Below are positions 9,246 through 18,924 of a stretch of 64,000 bases of DNA, piece after piece. The DNA comes from an uncultured Oscillospiraceae bacterium (GTDB lineage: Bacteria > Bacillota > Clostridia > Oscillospirales > Acutalibacteraceae), in assembly GCA_900547445.1 (NCBI GenBank), contig URGJ01000005.1, positions 1 through 64,000 on the forward strand, in the 5' to 3' direction. The notes under the pieces were generated by a model. That model did not search any database and was not told the origin of the DNA. It worked only from the letters and a program-made list of their open reading frames with translations. Within the stretch, counting starts at the first letter, position 1. The number at the start of each line of letters is the position of its first letter. The position numbers were made by a program, and so were the translations under genes.

Positions 9246-10385
9246 TTATCCTTTCGTCATCTCGAATAACATGTTTTCTAAATACTCAATCGAATCCCTT
9301 CTCTGTTCCTCCAAAATCGGAATCACATTTTTGTAATCTATAGAAATATCTTCTGCAGTCAAATTATCCATATTATGAATTATTCTATTTGATAATCCAA
9401 AGATATTTAAAGCACTATATAATCTGGAATTTTCAGATGATTCCTCTGAATCACTGCTTTTACAAAAAGAGAAAAAATTTCTTTGGAAATTTATCGAAAA
9501 CATAGTTCCATGAAATGAATCTGTACAAATTAAAGCAGCCCCTCTTATCAATGATAAAAATTCTTTAGGACCTCCCCATACTTTTTTATAATCATTATTT
9601 TCCATTTCTAAATATGCTGCCGGAAGACTTATTATTTTCCAATTTGTTAATTTTTGTATCTTTTCTACAGCCCTTCTATGTTCTGATTTTTCTCCCAAAA
9701 AATAAACCAAAATATATGGCTCTTTAGGTATCTCAAACTCGCAATATTTTCCCCACTCTTTAGCAGATAATAACAATGTTGGATCTAATACACATTTAAC
9801 TTCTTTTTGTGTAATACGGCTTAACAATTGCGCTCCATCCTGCTCTCTGCATGATAAAAAGGAAAAATTAGATAATTTTTTTCTATATTCCTTTTCTTTC
9901 TCGTCAGATAATGATTTTACCGCTAAGCTCGGACCATAACTGCCTTTTTTCGATTTGTTTTCAACAAATGGTAAAAAAAATGCTTCCGGCGAGTTCGCAA
10001 CAAAAGGATTCCAAGTCTGGTCACTACCTACTACATATCCATCATATACTGGTGGATTTTCCATTAACTGCTGTGTGGTTGTATATTTCTTTTTTCCTAC
10101 ATGCAAATATGTTTTATAAAACTGTTCAAATAATTCATTCTTTTCCTTTATTTTTTCTCTCGAATCAGCCAACGCTCGATATTTTTTTCTTTCTTTAATA
10201 TACACTGGCATTCTTTTTATTCTTAATTTAAGCATTTCATATCTTGATAGAGAATTATCTTGTTTAAAATCTATTAACTCTGCCTGATAGCCTAGTTGTT
10301 CTACCTTTTCCTGCAAGGCAAGAGCCTGCAGCATTGTACCGTAATTATAATAATGATGATATGTAATTATTCCTATTGTTTTCAT
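9246..10385 (-). CDS. Polysaccharide pyruvyl transferase family protein
   Basis: A 379-residue member of the CsaB/WcaK family (PF04230). Seen: N-terminal IGIITYHHYYNYGTMLQALAL (GT-B-like first strand), YVVGSDQTWNP near residue 119, and the C-terminal TDSFHGTMFSINF near 293, which is the family's most conserved segment (SFHG). The known reaction is ketal transfer of pyruvate from PEP onto a sugar, giving an acidic polymer. Paralogues paired with FrhB-like proteins may do something else. It sits 12 bp after the wzx gene. Confidence 0.85.
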   Translation of the reverse strand: MKTIGIITYHHYYNYGTMLQALALQEKVEQLGYQAELIDFKQDNSLSRYEMLKLRIKRMPVYIKERKKYRALADSREKIKEKNELFEQFYKTYLHVGKKKYTTTQQLMENPPVYDGYVVGSDQTWNPFVANSPEAFFLPFVENKSKKGSYGPSLAVKSLSDEKEKEYRKKLSNFSFLSCREQDGAQLLSRITQKEVKCVLDPTLLLSAKEWGKYCEFEIPKEPYILVYFLGEKSEHRRAVEKIQKLTNWKIISLPAAYLEMENNDYKKVWGGPKEFLSLIRGAALICTDSFHGTMFSINFQRNFFSFCKSSDSEESSENSRLYSALNIFGLSNRIIHNMDNLTAEDISIDYKNVIPILEEQRRDSIEYLENMLFEMTKG

Positions 10386-10397
10386 AATTTATTTCTC

Positions 10398-11822
10398 CTA
10401 ACGATGTAAATATTTTGCTAACATTATTTTTCCTTTTCTCATTATATTAATTATCAATTTTCTATTAGCAGCAATCAAAGCAACAAGAATTATTAATTGT
10501 ATTATTACAGGCACTATAGTAAATCCACCTAAACAGACTATGAATTGTACAACTAACAAGATATACATTATTGTATGTTTTAGAAAATTCACTCGTATAT
10601 GTATATATCTTTTACTTCTTTGTAATCTAACTAACCAAATAACAATATTAGACACAAGTGTTGCAACTGCAGCACCCATTACACCAATATAAGACACTAA
10701 TACAAAATTTAATATGGTATTTACGACTGCACCTATCATAGTTGAATATGAGAATATTTTAGTATCTTTTACTGCTGTAAAAATGCTCCCTAAAAAGCCA
10801 GCCAAACCACCAAAGACGAAAGAAATCATCAATGGAGGAACATATTTCCATGCTACAAAAAAGCTCTTTGCATATAAAATATGTGCAAATGGAATAGTTA
10901 ATATAATTAACATTGAACAACACAAAACTAAAAAACCATTATATGCCTCATACATATCAGCAACAAAATGATCACTATCTTCTGGATCAAAATCTTTTAT
11001 GGCTGATAACTGCCATGCCTGCGTAAATATATCACTACATGCAGTCAGCATAGTCGGTATTTTATATGATACCGTATAAATTCCATTCGCAGTTGCACCT
11101 AAAATCCATGTAACAATATATCTATCCGATGAACTATTAATCCACCAACCAATTTTATTAAAAATTAATGGGAACCCAAATTTTTGCAATTCCTTAACTG
11201 TAGTTTTATTTACTTTATTAAACTTAATGTGTTTATGTATTTTCAGTCGTACAGATCCCCAAGCTACAGCCATAAAGGTTCCCAGGTAATTAGCTATTAA
11301 ATATCCATTTAATCCACACTTCAGCACAACCAACAAAACAACATTTAATACACATGATGCTATTGTGGTAATCAAACTCATTTCAACCATATATTGTACT
11401 TTATCAATGCCTCTGGCATAATTAGTCAGTACATTATACAGTCCTGTAGACAATACCATTAAATAAAATGCAACTAAATATGATGTATTAATTTTAAAGA
11501 AAGGAAGTATTCCTATCATAATTGTACAAATAGCACATAACACCATTCCCTTCAGGCAAACAAATAACCCGCTTGATATTACTTCATCGGATTCATACTC
11601 TTTATCAAAGCAAAATCTTAATATTGCACTTTCGATGCAAAGGATAATGATTGGTAATACCAAATTGGCAGAAGTACTTACTATGTCCCCGATTCCATAG
11701 TCTGCTGTGGATAAACAATTAGTATATAAAGGAACCATAAGGAATGCTATTATCTTAGGACCAAAACTACTTATCCCAAACAAAATAAAATTTTTCGATA
11801 AATATTTATATTTCTTATTCAT
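10398..11822 (-). CDS. wzx: Wzx-type lipid-linked oligosaccharide flippase
   Basis: A 474-residue integral membrane protein of the MATE/MOP polysaccharide-transporter superfamily with about 14 hydrophobic segments spread over the length. It begins with the typical YKYLSKNFILFGISSFGPKIIAFLMVPLYT pattern (N-terminal glycine- and proline-containing helix; only described here, see residues 5-34). It would flip the undecaprenyl-PP-linked repeat unit across the membrane. It overlaps the wzy-like gene by 8 bp, matching a Wzx/Wzy pathway. Confidence 0.85.
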   Translation of the reverse strand: MNKKYKYLSKNFILFGISSFGPKIIAFLMVPLYTNCLSTADYGIGDIVSTSANLVLPIIILCIESAILRFCFDKEYESDEVISSGLFVCLKGMVLCAICTIMIGILPFFKINTSYLVAFYLMVLSTGLYNVLTNYARGIDKVQYMVEMSLITTIASCVLNVVLLVVLKCGLNGYLIANYLGTFMAVAWGSVRLKIHKHIKFNKVNKTTVKELQKFGFPLIFNKIGWWINSSSDRYIVTWILGATANGIYTVSYKIPTMLTACSDIFTQAWQLSAIKDFDPEDSDHFVADMYEAYNGFLVLCCSMLIILTIPFAHILYAKSFFVAWKYVPPLMISFVFGGLAGFLGSIFTAVKDTKIFSYSTMIGAVVNTILNFVLVSYIGVMGAAVATLVSNIVIWLVRLQRSKRYIHIRVNFLKHTIMYILLVVQFIVCLGGFTIVPVIIQLIILVALIAANRKLIINIMRKGKIMLAKYLHR

Positions 11823-13038
11823 ATGAATTGCTCGTTACTCCTTGACCCAACGTCACTCTAATAAATGATGTTCTTTCTACTGAGCATAACATCACCGCAA
11901 ATTGCGTTACGAAAAAACTATTCCAAAATACCGATTGACCAAATATTGAAATGATACATGTTAAAACATAACATTTACTATATAAATCTGATTCTTTCCA
12001 TATATTCCAAAAAAGTTTCAAATATAAAAGCAATCCAAATACACCGTAAATTAACATGCAATTTCCAATAGCATTAACAAAGCCCAAATATGAAAGATTA
12101 AGACTTAATTTATATTTACTTAATGCCACTTCTCCAGAACGCATATAATTCTCTACATTCATATATGGTATTCCTAATACTTTATAGATCAAAGGTGCAG
12201 CCCAAAACAATTGAAATCCCAACACAAGCCTAACTGAATCAGATGTATTTGTAACCGAAATATTCGTCAACTTATTTAATGCCATTGAAAAAATACTCAA
12301 GTTTGAAAATGCTCCTATACCTATTATCAAAACACCTACTATCATTAACGAATTAAAATATTTCCCTTCGCTTCTGGCACTTACAAACGCATAAAACAGC
12401 CATATTACTCCGGTCATTAATATTCCCGTTGAAGATGTCGATAATAAAATGCTTATCGAAATAAATACCATCCAGATATGCTTTTTTCTTTTCATACACA
12501 TACATAAAAGCGGTAATATCCATGTACAGTATGCTGCCGGTTCTAAAAAGAAAGAATGTGGTCTATCATAACCCAATAAATAATTTTCGCTATTTGACTG
12601 CAAAAATGGAAATATATTAATTGTAGACACTGATTGTCCCAATATATATACCTGGAAAGATTGGTAAAAAATTCCAGCCATAACAATAATTCCTATAATT
12701 TTCCAAACCCTAAATAGATTTTCTTCATCAACTTTTTTATATATACACGATAAAATTAATAAGTATAAAACTCTCTCTACCCAGAGTCCTGTATTAAATC
12801 CAGTTATAAACATCCTGAAAAAATCATGTACTATCATAAATAGAAAAAATATAAATAATGGTTTATATAAATAAAATTCTCTATATTTTATAAAATAAAT
12901 AGCTACAACAGCAATTACACAAATTAATCCTAAATGAAGACCTGCAATTTCATACTGATTGATCAGGCAAAACAATGGGATAAAAATTTCCATCAAACTT
13001 ATCTTCTTTTTTTGTCTATTATTTATTCCTTCATTCAT
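11815..13038 (-). CDS. wzy: Wzy-type polysaccharide polymerase (O-antigen polymerase/ligase-like)
   Basis: A 407-residue, very hydrophobic protein with about 10-12 predicted membrane segments and a longer outward loop near residues 245-300, the usual architecture of Wzy polymerases. Primary-sequence identity in this group is poor, so the call rests on topology plus position directly between wzx (8-bp overlap) and a glycosyltransferase. The segment RPHSFFLEPAAYCTW (about 160-174) resembles the conserved loop of the family. It would join repeat units at the outer membrane leaflet face. Confidence 0.75.
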   Translation of the reverse strand: MNEGINNRQKKKISLMEIFIPLFCLINQYEIAGLHLGLICVIAVVAIYFIKYREFYLYKPLFIFFLFMIVHDFFRMFITGFNTGLWVERVLYLLILSCIYKKVDEENLFRVWKIIGIIVMAGIFYQSFQVYILGQSVSTINIFPFLQSNSENYLLGYDRPHSFFLEPAAYCTWILPLLCMCMKRKKHIWMVFISISILLSTSSTGILMTGVIWLFYAFVSARSEGKYFNSLMIVGVLIIGIGAFSNLSIFSMALNKLTNISVTNTSDSVRLVLGFQLFWAAPLIYKVLGIPYMNVENYMRSGEVALSKYKLSLNLSYLGFVNAIGNCMLIYGVFGLLLYLKLFWNIWKESDLYSKCYVLTCIISIFGQSVFWNSFFVTQFAVMLCSVERTSFIRVTLGQGVTSNSYE

Positions 13039-13078
13039 TATTTTCCCTCACATCAATAAAATCTTTCTAAGGCTTTGA

Positions 13079-14386
13079 CTACGCCATGACCTCTTTATAC
13101 CAATTCACATATTTTTCAGACATAATATCAATCGAAAACATATTACCTATTTCAATAATCTCTTCATATTTCCAATTTTTATCCAATGCTGTCTTTAATG
13201 TATCTGTAACTGATTCATTACTTCTATCTTTTACTTTTAACATTGCTTCTGGATAATATAAATCCTGTGTTGCATCTAAATCCTCAAAGGTAACGCATGG
13301 TACTCCATGCATATATCCCTCAACAATAGGCAATCCAAACCCATCATTTAAACTCAAAAATAAATTTACATCACAGAATTTCCAAAAAATATCCATTCGA
13401 TCATTAAATCCGCCTAAAATAACATTTTTATGTAATTGATATTCCACAATTTTTTTTCGGACTTCTCCATTATCTACTTCTCTTCCCCAAAGCACCAACA
13501 GGGTGTTTTCAAATACTTTTGTATTTTTCAATATTTCTACTGCTTGCATTTGATTTTTGTTTTTGGTTATATTTCCCACGAAAAAGAGAATTTTCTTACC
13601 ATTTTTTTTGCTATGCTGCAAATAAGCATATGTATCACTCAACTTTGGATATAAATCATTCTGATTCAAACAATCGCTATAATATTCCTGAAACTTTTCT
13701 TGCGTTAAAGTGCCTTCTTCTCGAATAAACTTTGTATCATTTTCATCGTTTTTTTTCGTTCCATTCGTAATAACAGTGATATTATTTGCTTTTTTTCCTA
13801 AATAGTTTTCTTCTATTCTGGCTTTCATACCACTACTAATTACACTAATTGGTATATTGTTTTTTTCTGCTTTTATTAAAAAATCACGTTCTATCTGCTT
13901 TTCATATACCGGTGCAGAAACCGAATCATTCAAACCAATTAAACCATGTAAAGTAACTGTATACCTTACTTTCATTTCTTCACAAATTCTAATATAGCTT
14001 TCTGTAATAGTTCCTATACCATGTATATGAACTATATCCGGTTTTTCCATTTGAATTTGTTTTCTAACATATCCACCATCTACTTCATAAAAAACATGTC
14101 TGGCTCTATCTTTTACTGTAACACCATTCGCAAAAAATGCTTTTATTCCTATTAACCAATCCTTTAATTTTGCATTAGAAAAGAACTGTCCCCATGTATG
14201 AGAAAGGATTTTAAAATTCTTTTCATTTTTTCCCTTTGTAATAACTCGTGTTAATAAAACAACATTTTCTAATTCGGCCACTGAACTTACTATATTTTGA
14301 ACCATTATTCCAAATCCAGTCTTATTTTTAGTAAATTCAATTATATTGTCATCATATATATACGGAGCAATAATCATTACTTTCAT
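13079..14386 (-). CDS. Glycosyltransferase family 4-like
   Basis: A 435-residue GT-B enzyme. The N-terminal half contains DIVHIHGIGTI near residue 119 and VTLHGLIG near 147; the C-terminal half has ILFFVGNITKNKNQMQAVEIL near 265 and the nucleotide-binding signature GFGLPIVEGYMHGVPCV near 365, which holds the E-x7-E-type acid pair of GT4. It adds one sugar of the repeat unit at the inner membrane face; donor unknown. The start at 14386 lies 12 bp after the preceding acyltransferase gene. Confidence 0.85.
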   Translation of the reverse strand: MKVMIIAPYIYDDNIIEFTKNKTGFGIMVQNIVSSVAELENVVLLTRVITKGKNEKNFKILSHTWGQFFSNAKLKDWLIGIKAFFANGVTVKDRARHVFYEVDGGYVRKQIQMEKPDIVHIHGIGTITESYIRICEEMKVRYTVTLHGLIGLNDSVSAPVYEKQIERDFLIKAEKNNIPISVISSGMKARIEENYLGKKANNITVITNGTKKNDENDTKFIREEGTLTQEKFQEYYSDCLNQNDLYPKLSDTYAYLQHSKKNGKKILFFVGNITKNKNQMQAVEILKNTKVFENTLLVLWGREVDNGEVRKKIVEYQLHKNVILGGFNDRMDIFWKFCDVNLFLSLNDGFGLPIVEGYMHGVPCVTFEDLDATQDLYYPEAMLKVKDRSNESVTDTLKTALDKNWKYEEIIEIGNMFSIDIMSEKYVNWYKEVMA

Positions 14387-14398
14387 TTATATCATCAC

Positions 14399-14896
14399 CT
14401 AAAAAAATTTGTTTTCTGATTTTAATTCATAATAATGTTGTTCGTTTCTCATTTTAAATACTTTCGCCGGATGTCCTCCTGCAATTGAACATGATGGAAT
14501 ATCCGATACAACAACGCTTCCAGCTTGAATAATAGCCCCTTCACCAATTTTAACCCCTTGTAAAATTGTAACATTTTGCCCAAGCCAAACATTGTCTTCT
14601 ATCACGACATCACCGTCTATAGTCGTTTCGTCATAAGGAATAGATTTTCCCTCATAGTTATGATTAGAGGTTAATATCAATATTCCTCCTCCTGAATGAA
14701 AATTATTTCCAATAGTAACATTTCCATTTCCTGTAACTTTCATCCCATTAAAATGACAATTATCTCCGATATAAGTCTTAGATGTAAATTTACTCCAATG
14801 GTTTATATGTAATCCCTTTCCATATTGCTTGGCTGTTTTTTTACATAGATTTGTATAAAAACCTGTTCGTATTTTTTTTATAATTTTTCCTATCAT
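14399..14896 (-). CDS. Hexapeptide-repeat acetyltransferase (CatB/WcaF-like)
   Basis: A 165-residue left-handed beta-helix protein. The first 40 residues are a polar leader; hexapeptide repeats run from about 45 to 150 (GDNCHFNGMKVTGNGNVTIG, EDNVWLGQNVTILQGVKIG), ending in IAGGHPAKVFK. The histidine in TSNHNYEG near 80 is likely catalytic. It would O-acetylate the repeat unit. Its start overlaps the end of the upstream transferase-like gene by 4 bp. Confidence 0.85.
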   Translation of the reverse strand: MIGKIIKKIRTGFYTNLCKKTAKQYGKGLHINHWSKFTSKTYIGDNCHFNGMKVTGNGNVTIGNNFHSGGGILILTSNHNYEGKSIPYDETTIDGDVVIEDNVWLGQNVTILQGVKIGEGAIIQAGSVVVSDIPSCSIAGGHPAKVFKMRNEQHYYELKSENKFF

Positions 14897-16050
14897 ACGC
14901 TTTTCTCCAATACTTCTGATAAAAGTCTATGTTCCTTATAAAGACAAACATATCCCAATTCTTTCAATTTATTAAAATTTTCAGGATTACTCATATTATC
15001 TATTATTATTGGAATTGAATTGCATAATGCCTGATTCAATACCGTTGAATAAAGCGAAATTGCGGCACCAGATTGTAATAAAGATTGCTCTATCGAAATT
15101 TGGGTTGTATCCTCTACATCTGCAAAAGTAAATATCTTTTTAACAATATCCATATTAGAATATCTCGGATGTGGACGTATTGAAATTTTATTTCCACTCT
15201 TATATAACTGTTCCAATATTTTTGATATTTCCTTTAATACCTCTTCCGATTCTGCACCTAAATAATATGTATAATCATATTTCTGTGTTCTGATCAGCTC
15301 TCCATCGAATTTCAAAGAAGCCGGAACTTCAACAACAAACTGATTTTTATCTGCCTTCATAGAAGCTAATATTTTTCCATAGTATTCATCCCAAATATAG
15401 CATTCATCAAATTTAAAGAACGAATCTCTCATATAGTACATTTTTTCTCCATGCATGACATCTATATGCTTGATATTTCTTTGTTTACAGTAAGCTGTCA
15501 GTACTGAAGACGTAAAAGAGTATTCCGCACAAACCGCTATTGCTTCAGGTGAATATTCTTCAATGGCAAAACTATATCTTCCAATTTTAATCAAACATTT
15601 TAAAATAAACTGCCAAGAAAATGGATATCTACATATTATTCCTTTTATAAACTTTTTATCTTTTGCAGTTAATAAAGTTCCTTCTACCGGATTACTTTCA
15701 ATTGCTTTATACCTTTTTTTCAAAGACTTTGGCAAAATGTTTTCCGGTTTACCATCTCTAAAAAATACCAAGTTTTTATGCTCTAGCCGATTCACCTGAA
15801 CCTTTTTTCCATATTTGAACCAATAGAGAATCACCACTGGAAATGAAACCAGATTTAACAAAAAAGTGATTCCTTTTCCATTAAACTGCATCTGACACTT
15901 ATACTGAAAATACGATCTTTCAATCTCATCTCGTGGATTTCCTAATTTAGCAATGTATTTTTTTTGTTTACTGACATCATATGAGAATAATGCGTCTTGC
16001 CTTCTTTCCAAAAGAACAGCCATTTTACGCAGCATATCATTCATACCCAT
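14893..16050 (-). CDS. Putative CMP-nonulosonate (sialyl) transferase-like GT-B protein
   Basis: A 385-residue protein I cannot assign to a family by overall similarity. Two short motifs resemble those shared by bacterial sialyltransferases of families GT38/GT52/GT80/GT97: an HP motif in SIRPHPRYS (His294-Pro295), where His contacts CMP, and a Ser/Thr motif in SLYSTVLNQA (Ser335-Thr336), which binds the phosphate. An N-terminal basic or acid patch, VMHGEKMYY (His200), follows a GT-B-like first domain. The operon makes a CMP-activated nonulosonic acid and must contain a transferase for it, and the other two recognisable transferases are GT2 and GT4. It is therefore the best candidate; a generic capsule GT remains possible. 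Confidence 0.5.
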   Translation of the reverse strand: MGMNDMLRKMAVLLERRQDALFSYDVSKQKKYIAKLGNPRDEIERSYFQYKCQMQFNGKGITFLLNLVSFPVVILYWFKYGKKVQVNRLEHKNLVFFRDGKPENILPKSLKKRYKAIESNPVEGTLLTAKDKKFIKGIICRYPFSWQFILKCLIKIGRYSFAIEEYSPEAIAVCAEYSFTSSVLTAYCKQRNIKHIDVMHGEKMYYMRDSFFKFDECYIWDEYYGKILASMKADKNQFVVEVPASLKFDGELIRTQKYDYTYYLGAESEEVLKEISKILEQLYKSGNKISIRPHPRYSNMDIVKKIFTFADVEDTTQISIEQSLLQSGAAISLYSTVLNQALCNSIPIIIDNMSNPENFNKLKELGYVCLYKEHRLLSEVLEKSV

Positions 16051-16052
16051 AA

Positions 16053-16817
16053 TTAACTCACCTTTTTAACGTACCGCACCTTTTTCCAGCATCCATAAAT
16101 TAAATTTTGTAAAGTCAAAAATAACGATGCAATACTATTCTTATTATCTGCTTCCTTGAATAACTTATAGTGCCATTTTACTAATTTTAAATAGCCATGA
16201 TTAGATATTGATCCTGACCGTTTTCTATACTGTGCCAGCACTTTATCATAATGATAACAGTTTGCCTTTTTGATTACTTTCAGCCACATGGCATAATCGT
16301 TATTCTTTTTAATATCTGCAATCTGTATTTTGCCAATCTTCTCCGCATCATACATTACGGTCAAACACCCCGGCCAACAATAACGATACATTCCCATTTT
16401 CGTAATCTTCTTAGGTCCGGTTACTTTCACTCCATTCGTCACATCATTTTCATCAATTTCTTCATAACTAGTATATGAAAAAGAGTATTTATTTTTTTTC
16501 ATATACTTTATTTGTTCTTCCAGCTTGGTCGGATACCATAAATCATCACTGTCCAAAAATGCAATCCACTTACCCTTTGCATTTTTTAATGCTTTATTTC
16601 TTGATACGGCAGCACCAGAATTTTTTTTGTTTTTTAAATAAATAATTCGGTCATCATCATACTTCGATACAATCTCATCTGTATTATCAGTTGAACAATC
16701 ATCAACTATCAACAGTTCCCAATTTTTGTATGTTTGCTCTAATACAGATTCTATTGTCTTACTAATAAATTTCGCAGTATTATATGAGGGCATTATTATT
16801 GAAACTAACTCGTTCAT
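16053..16817 (-). CDS. Glycosyltransferase family 2
   Basis: A 254-residue GT-A enzyme. SIIMPSYNTAKFISKTIESVL (residues 6-26), LLIVDDCSTDNT (35-46) and the metal-binding DxD equivalent FLDSDDLW near 90 are classic GT2 features. It has no membrane segment. Its ATG overlaps the stop codon of the initiating transferase (TAATG), so it is translationally coupled and probably adds the second sugar. Donor unknown. Confidence 0.88.
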   Translation of the reverse strand: MNELVSIIMPSYNTAKFISKTIESVLEQTYKNWELLIVDDCSTDNTDEIVSKYDDDRIIYLKNKKNSGAAVSRNKALKNAKGKWIAFLDSDDLWYPTKLEEQIKYMKKNKYSFSYTSYEEIDENDVTNGVKVTGPKKITKMGMYRYCWPGCLTVMYDAEKIGKIQIADIKKNNDYAMWLKVIKKANCYHYDKVLAQYRKRSGSISNHGYLKLVKWHYKLFKEADNKNSIASLFLTLQNLIYGCWKKVRYVKKVS

Positions 16818-17563
16818 TACTTCAATCCTTTTAGTAGTTCTTTTGCTTCGTTCTGTTTTTTATCGTATTCTTCTTTACTTATCTGTTTTGTTTGGAGAAG
16901 ATAATCCCCATAATCTGCAGCAGTTACACTACCTTCTTCTGTAATTCCCTCCTGCTTAATAAATGCTTTTTCAACAGTTTTAAAAAGAATTTTTAAATCA
17001 CGCCCAAAAGAAACATGTTCTATATACTCCAAGTCATACTGCAATTTTCTATCCCATGAAATTGCATTTCTGCCACTTACCTGTGCAAGCCCAGACAATC
17101 CAGGTTTTGCAGTATGACGCATTCTTTGTTCTTCTGACATAAACACCATATCTCGAACTAACTGCGGACGTGGCCCTATCAGTGTCATCGTGCCATTTAA
17201 AATGCAAAATGCTTCTGGCAGTTCATCCAAAGAGGTAGATCTAAGCCATGCACCAAATTTTGTCAGACGCACTTCATCGGGCAGCAAGTTTCCCTCTGCA
17301 TCTTTCTTGTCTGTCATAGTCCGAAATTTATACATTTTAAAAATTCGTTCTTTTCCCGTTTTCGGATCAATCAGTCCAGGTCTATATTGAGTAAACAACA
17401 CTGGACTTCCCAGTTTGATTCGAACCAGCAGAGCGATGATTGCATACAGCCAACAGAATACAATAATTGCCAATCCAGAGCAAAAAATATCAATCGCTCT
17501 TTTTATGTATCTTTCGTAAAATCCCATTTTACGGTACAATTTATGATTTTTTTCTTTCTTCAT
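16817..17563 (-). CDS. Initiating undecaprenyl-phosphate sugar phosphotransferase (PglC/EpsL type)
   Basis: A 248-residue monotopic phosphoglycosyltransferase (bacterial sugar transferase family) that moves a sugar-1-phosphate onto undecaprenyl phosphate and so starts the repeat unit. One hydrophobic re-entrant helix spans about 21-47. The family signatures are present: FTQYRPG (57-63), FKMYKFRTM (75-83), the catalytic Asp-Glu pair in STSLDELPE (Asp113-Glu114), and GPRPQL plus PGLSGLAQVSGRN downstream. Small PglC-like enzymes typically use UDP-diNAc-bacillosamine, which the three genes just upstream would make. This is the only complete copy; a truncated second copy lies at 21681-22115. Confidence 0.92.
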   Translation of the reverse strand: MKKEKNHKLYRKMGFYERYIKRAIDIFCSGLAIIVFCWLYAIIALLVRIKLGSPVLFTQYRPGLIDPKTGKERIFKMYKFRTMTDKKDAEGNLLPDEVRLTKFGAWLRSTSLDELPEAFCILNGTMTLIGPRPQLVRDMVFMSEEQRMRHTAKPGLSGLAQVSGRNAISWDRKLQYDLEYIEHVSFGRDLKILFKTVEKAFIKQEGITEEGSVTAADYGDYLLQTKQISKEEYDKKQNEAKELLKGLK

Positions 17564-17585
17564 AAATCTCTCCTAAAACACTTCC

Positions 17586-18869
17586 TTATTCAAAGCAAGC
17601 CTTTATTACTTCAATAATTCTATCCTGCTGCTCTGCTGTCATTTTATTGTCACTTGGCAGACATAATCCTCTTGTGAAAATATCCATACCTACATCAGCT
17701 ACTCCGCCTGCAATATACGCATTTGATCTGGCACGTCCGTTTCCATCTCTGACAACAAATGGATTCAAACGATAAATCGGCTGCATATGCATTGGTTTCC
17801 AAATTGGACGCCCCTCAGCATTAATAGATGCAATCGCTTCCAGAATCTCTGTCGGGCAAGACTTTCCTGTTTCTTTTACATAGCACACATCCTGCTCGCC
17901 ACGAACCTGTTTGCACATGGCTTCCTTATTAATAATCAGACAAGACAGCCAATAGTTTGGTTCAGAGTTTTCCAGATCCATTGGATTCATAGATACCGGC
18001 AGTCCTTTTAAGCCCTCTTTATATCTCTCATAAATTGCTTTCTTCTGTGCAATATGTTCTTTCAGGTAAGGGAACTGTCCACGAACAACACCAGCAACCA
18101 CATTACTCATACGATAGTTGTATCCCAGTTCTTCATGCTGATACCATGCAGCATTTTCCCTCGCCTGAGTAGACCATTTACGAACCTTATTTGCTGCTTC
18201 TTCATCATCTGTCAGGAAGCATCCACCAGCACTGCCGGTAATGATCTTATTTCCATTAAAAGAAATAGTGTTATATTTTCCAAATGTACCTGTCTGCACG
18301 CCTTTATATGTAGCTCCCATAGATTCTGCTGCATCTTCTACTAAAATGGCACCATGCTTTTTAATGATTGCATTTAACTCATCTACTTTACCAGGTGTAC
18401 CATACAAATGTGCAACCACAACTACTTTTGTATCTGGATAAATTTCAAATGCTTTTTCTAACGCAACCGGATCCATATTCCAAGTATCATACTCTGTATC
18501 AATAAATACAGGTTCTCCGCCTTCGTAGACTACCGGATTTACAGTTGCATCAAATGTCATATCAGAACAAAATACTTTTTTCCCTTCTAATGCACCATGT
18601 CCAACTTTCGGCATTCCATATGCTTCAATACCAGCCAATTTCATTGCAAGATGAAGTGACGCTGTTCCTGCTGATAATGCAACTGCGTATTTGCAGCCGA
18701 TATATTCACATGCCATTCTTTCTACTTCATTGATATTCTTACCAACTGTGGACATCCAGTTTGTTTCATACGCTTCTTTCACATATTCAATTTCCAGACC
18801 ATGCATGGTTGGGCTGCTCAACCATACTTTAGACTCAAATTTTTCAAATTTATTATTTTCTTTAAACAT
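17586..18869 (-). CDS. DegT/DnrJ/EryC1 sugar aminotransferase (copy 1), PglE/EpsN-like
   Basis: A 427-residue PLP enzyme that would transaminate a UDP-4-keto-6-deoxy-GlcNAc at C4, the second step to bacillosamine. Markers: SAGTASLHLAMKLAG (residues 66-80, phosphate-binding), VEDAAESMGA (177-186, Asp179 to the PLP nitrogen), and SFNGNKIITGSAGG with Lys208 as the Schiff-base lysine. The C-terminal third (about 300-427) has the loop typical of the group. It is 22 bp upstream of the initiating transferase and 55 bp downstream of the dehydratase, the usual order. I found no difference between this copy and the one at 22138-23421. Confidence 0.9.
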   Translation of the reverse strand: MFKENNKFEKFESKVWLSSPTMHGLEIEYVKEAYETNWMSTVGKNINEVERMACEYIGCKYAVALSAGTASLHLAMKLAGIEAYGMPKVGHGALEGKKVFCSDMTFDATVNPVVYEGGEPVFIDTEYDTWNMDPVALEKAFEIYPDTKVVVVAHLYGTPGKVDELNAIIKKHGAILVEDAAESMGATYKGVQTGTFGKYNTISFNGNKIITGSAGGCFLTDDEEAANKVRKWSTQARENAAWYQHEELGYNYRMSNVVAGVVRGQFPYLKEHIAQKKAIYERYKEGLKGLPVSMNPMDLENSEPNYWLSCLIINKEAMCKQVRGEQDVCYVKETGKSCPTEILEAIASINAEGRPIWKPMHMQPIYRLNPFVVRDGNGRARSNAYIAGGVADVGMDIFTRGLCLPSDNKMTAEQQDRIIEVIKACFE

Positions 18870-18924
18870 AACTTTCTACCTCTTTTCGCCTAATCTCATT
18901 TTTTCAGAATGTATTAACTTGTTA

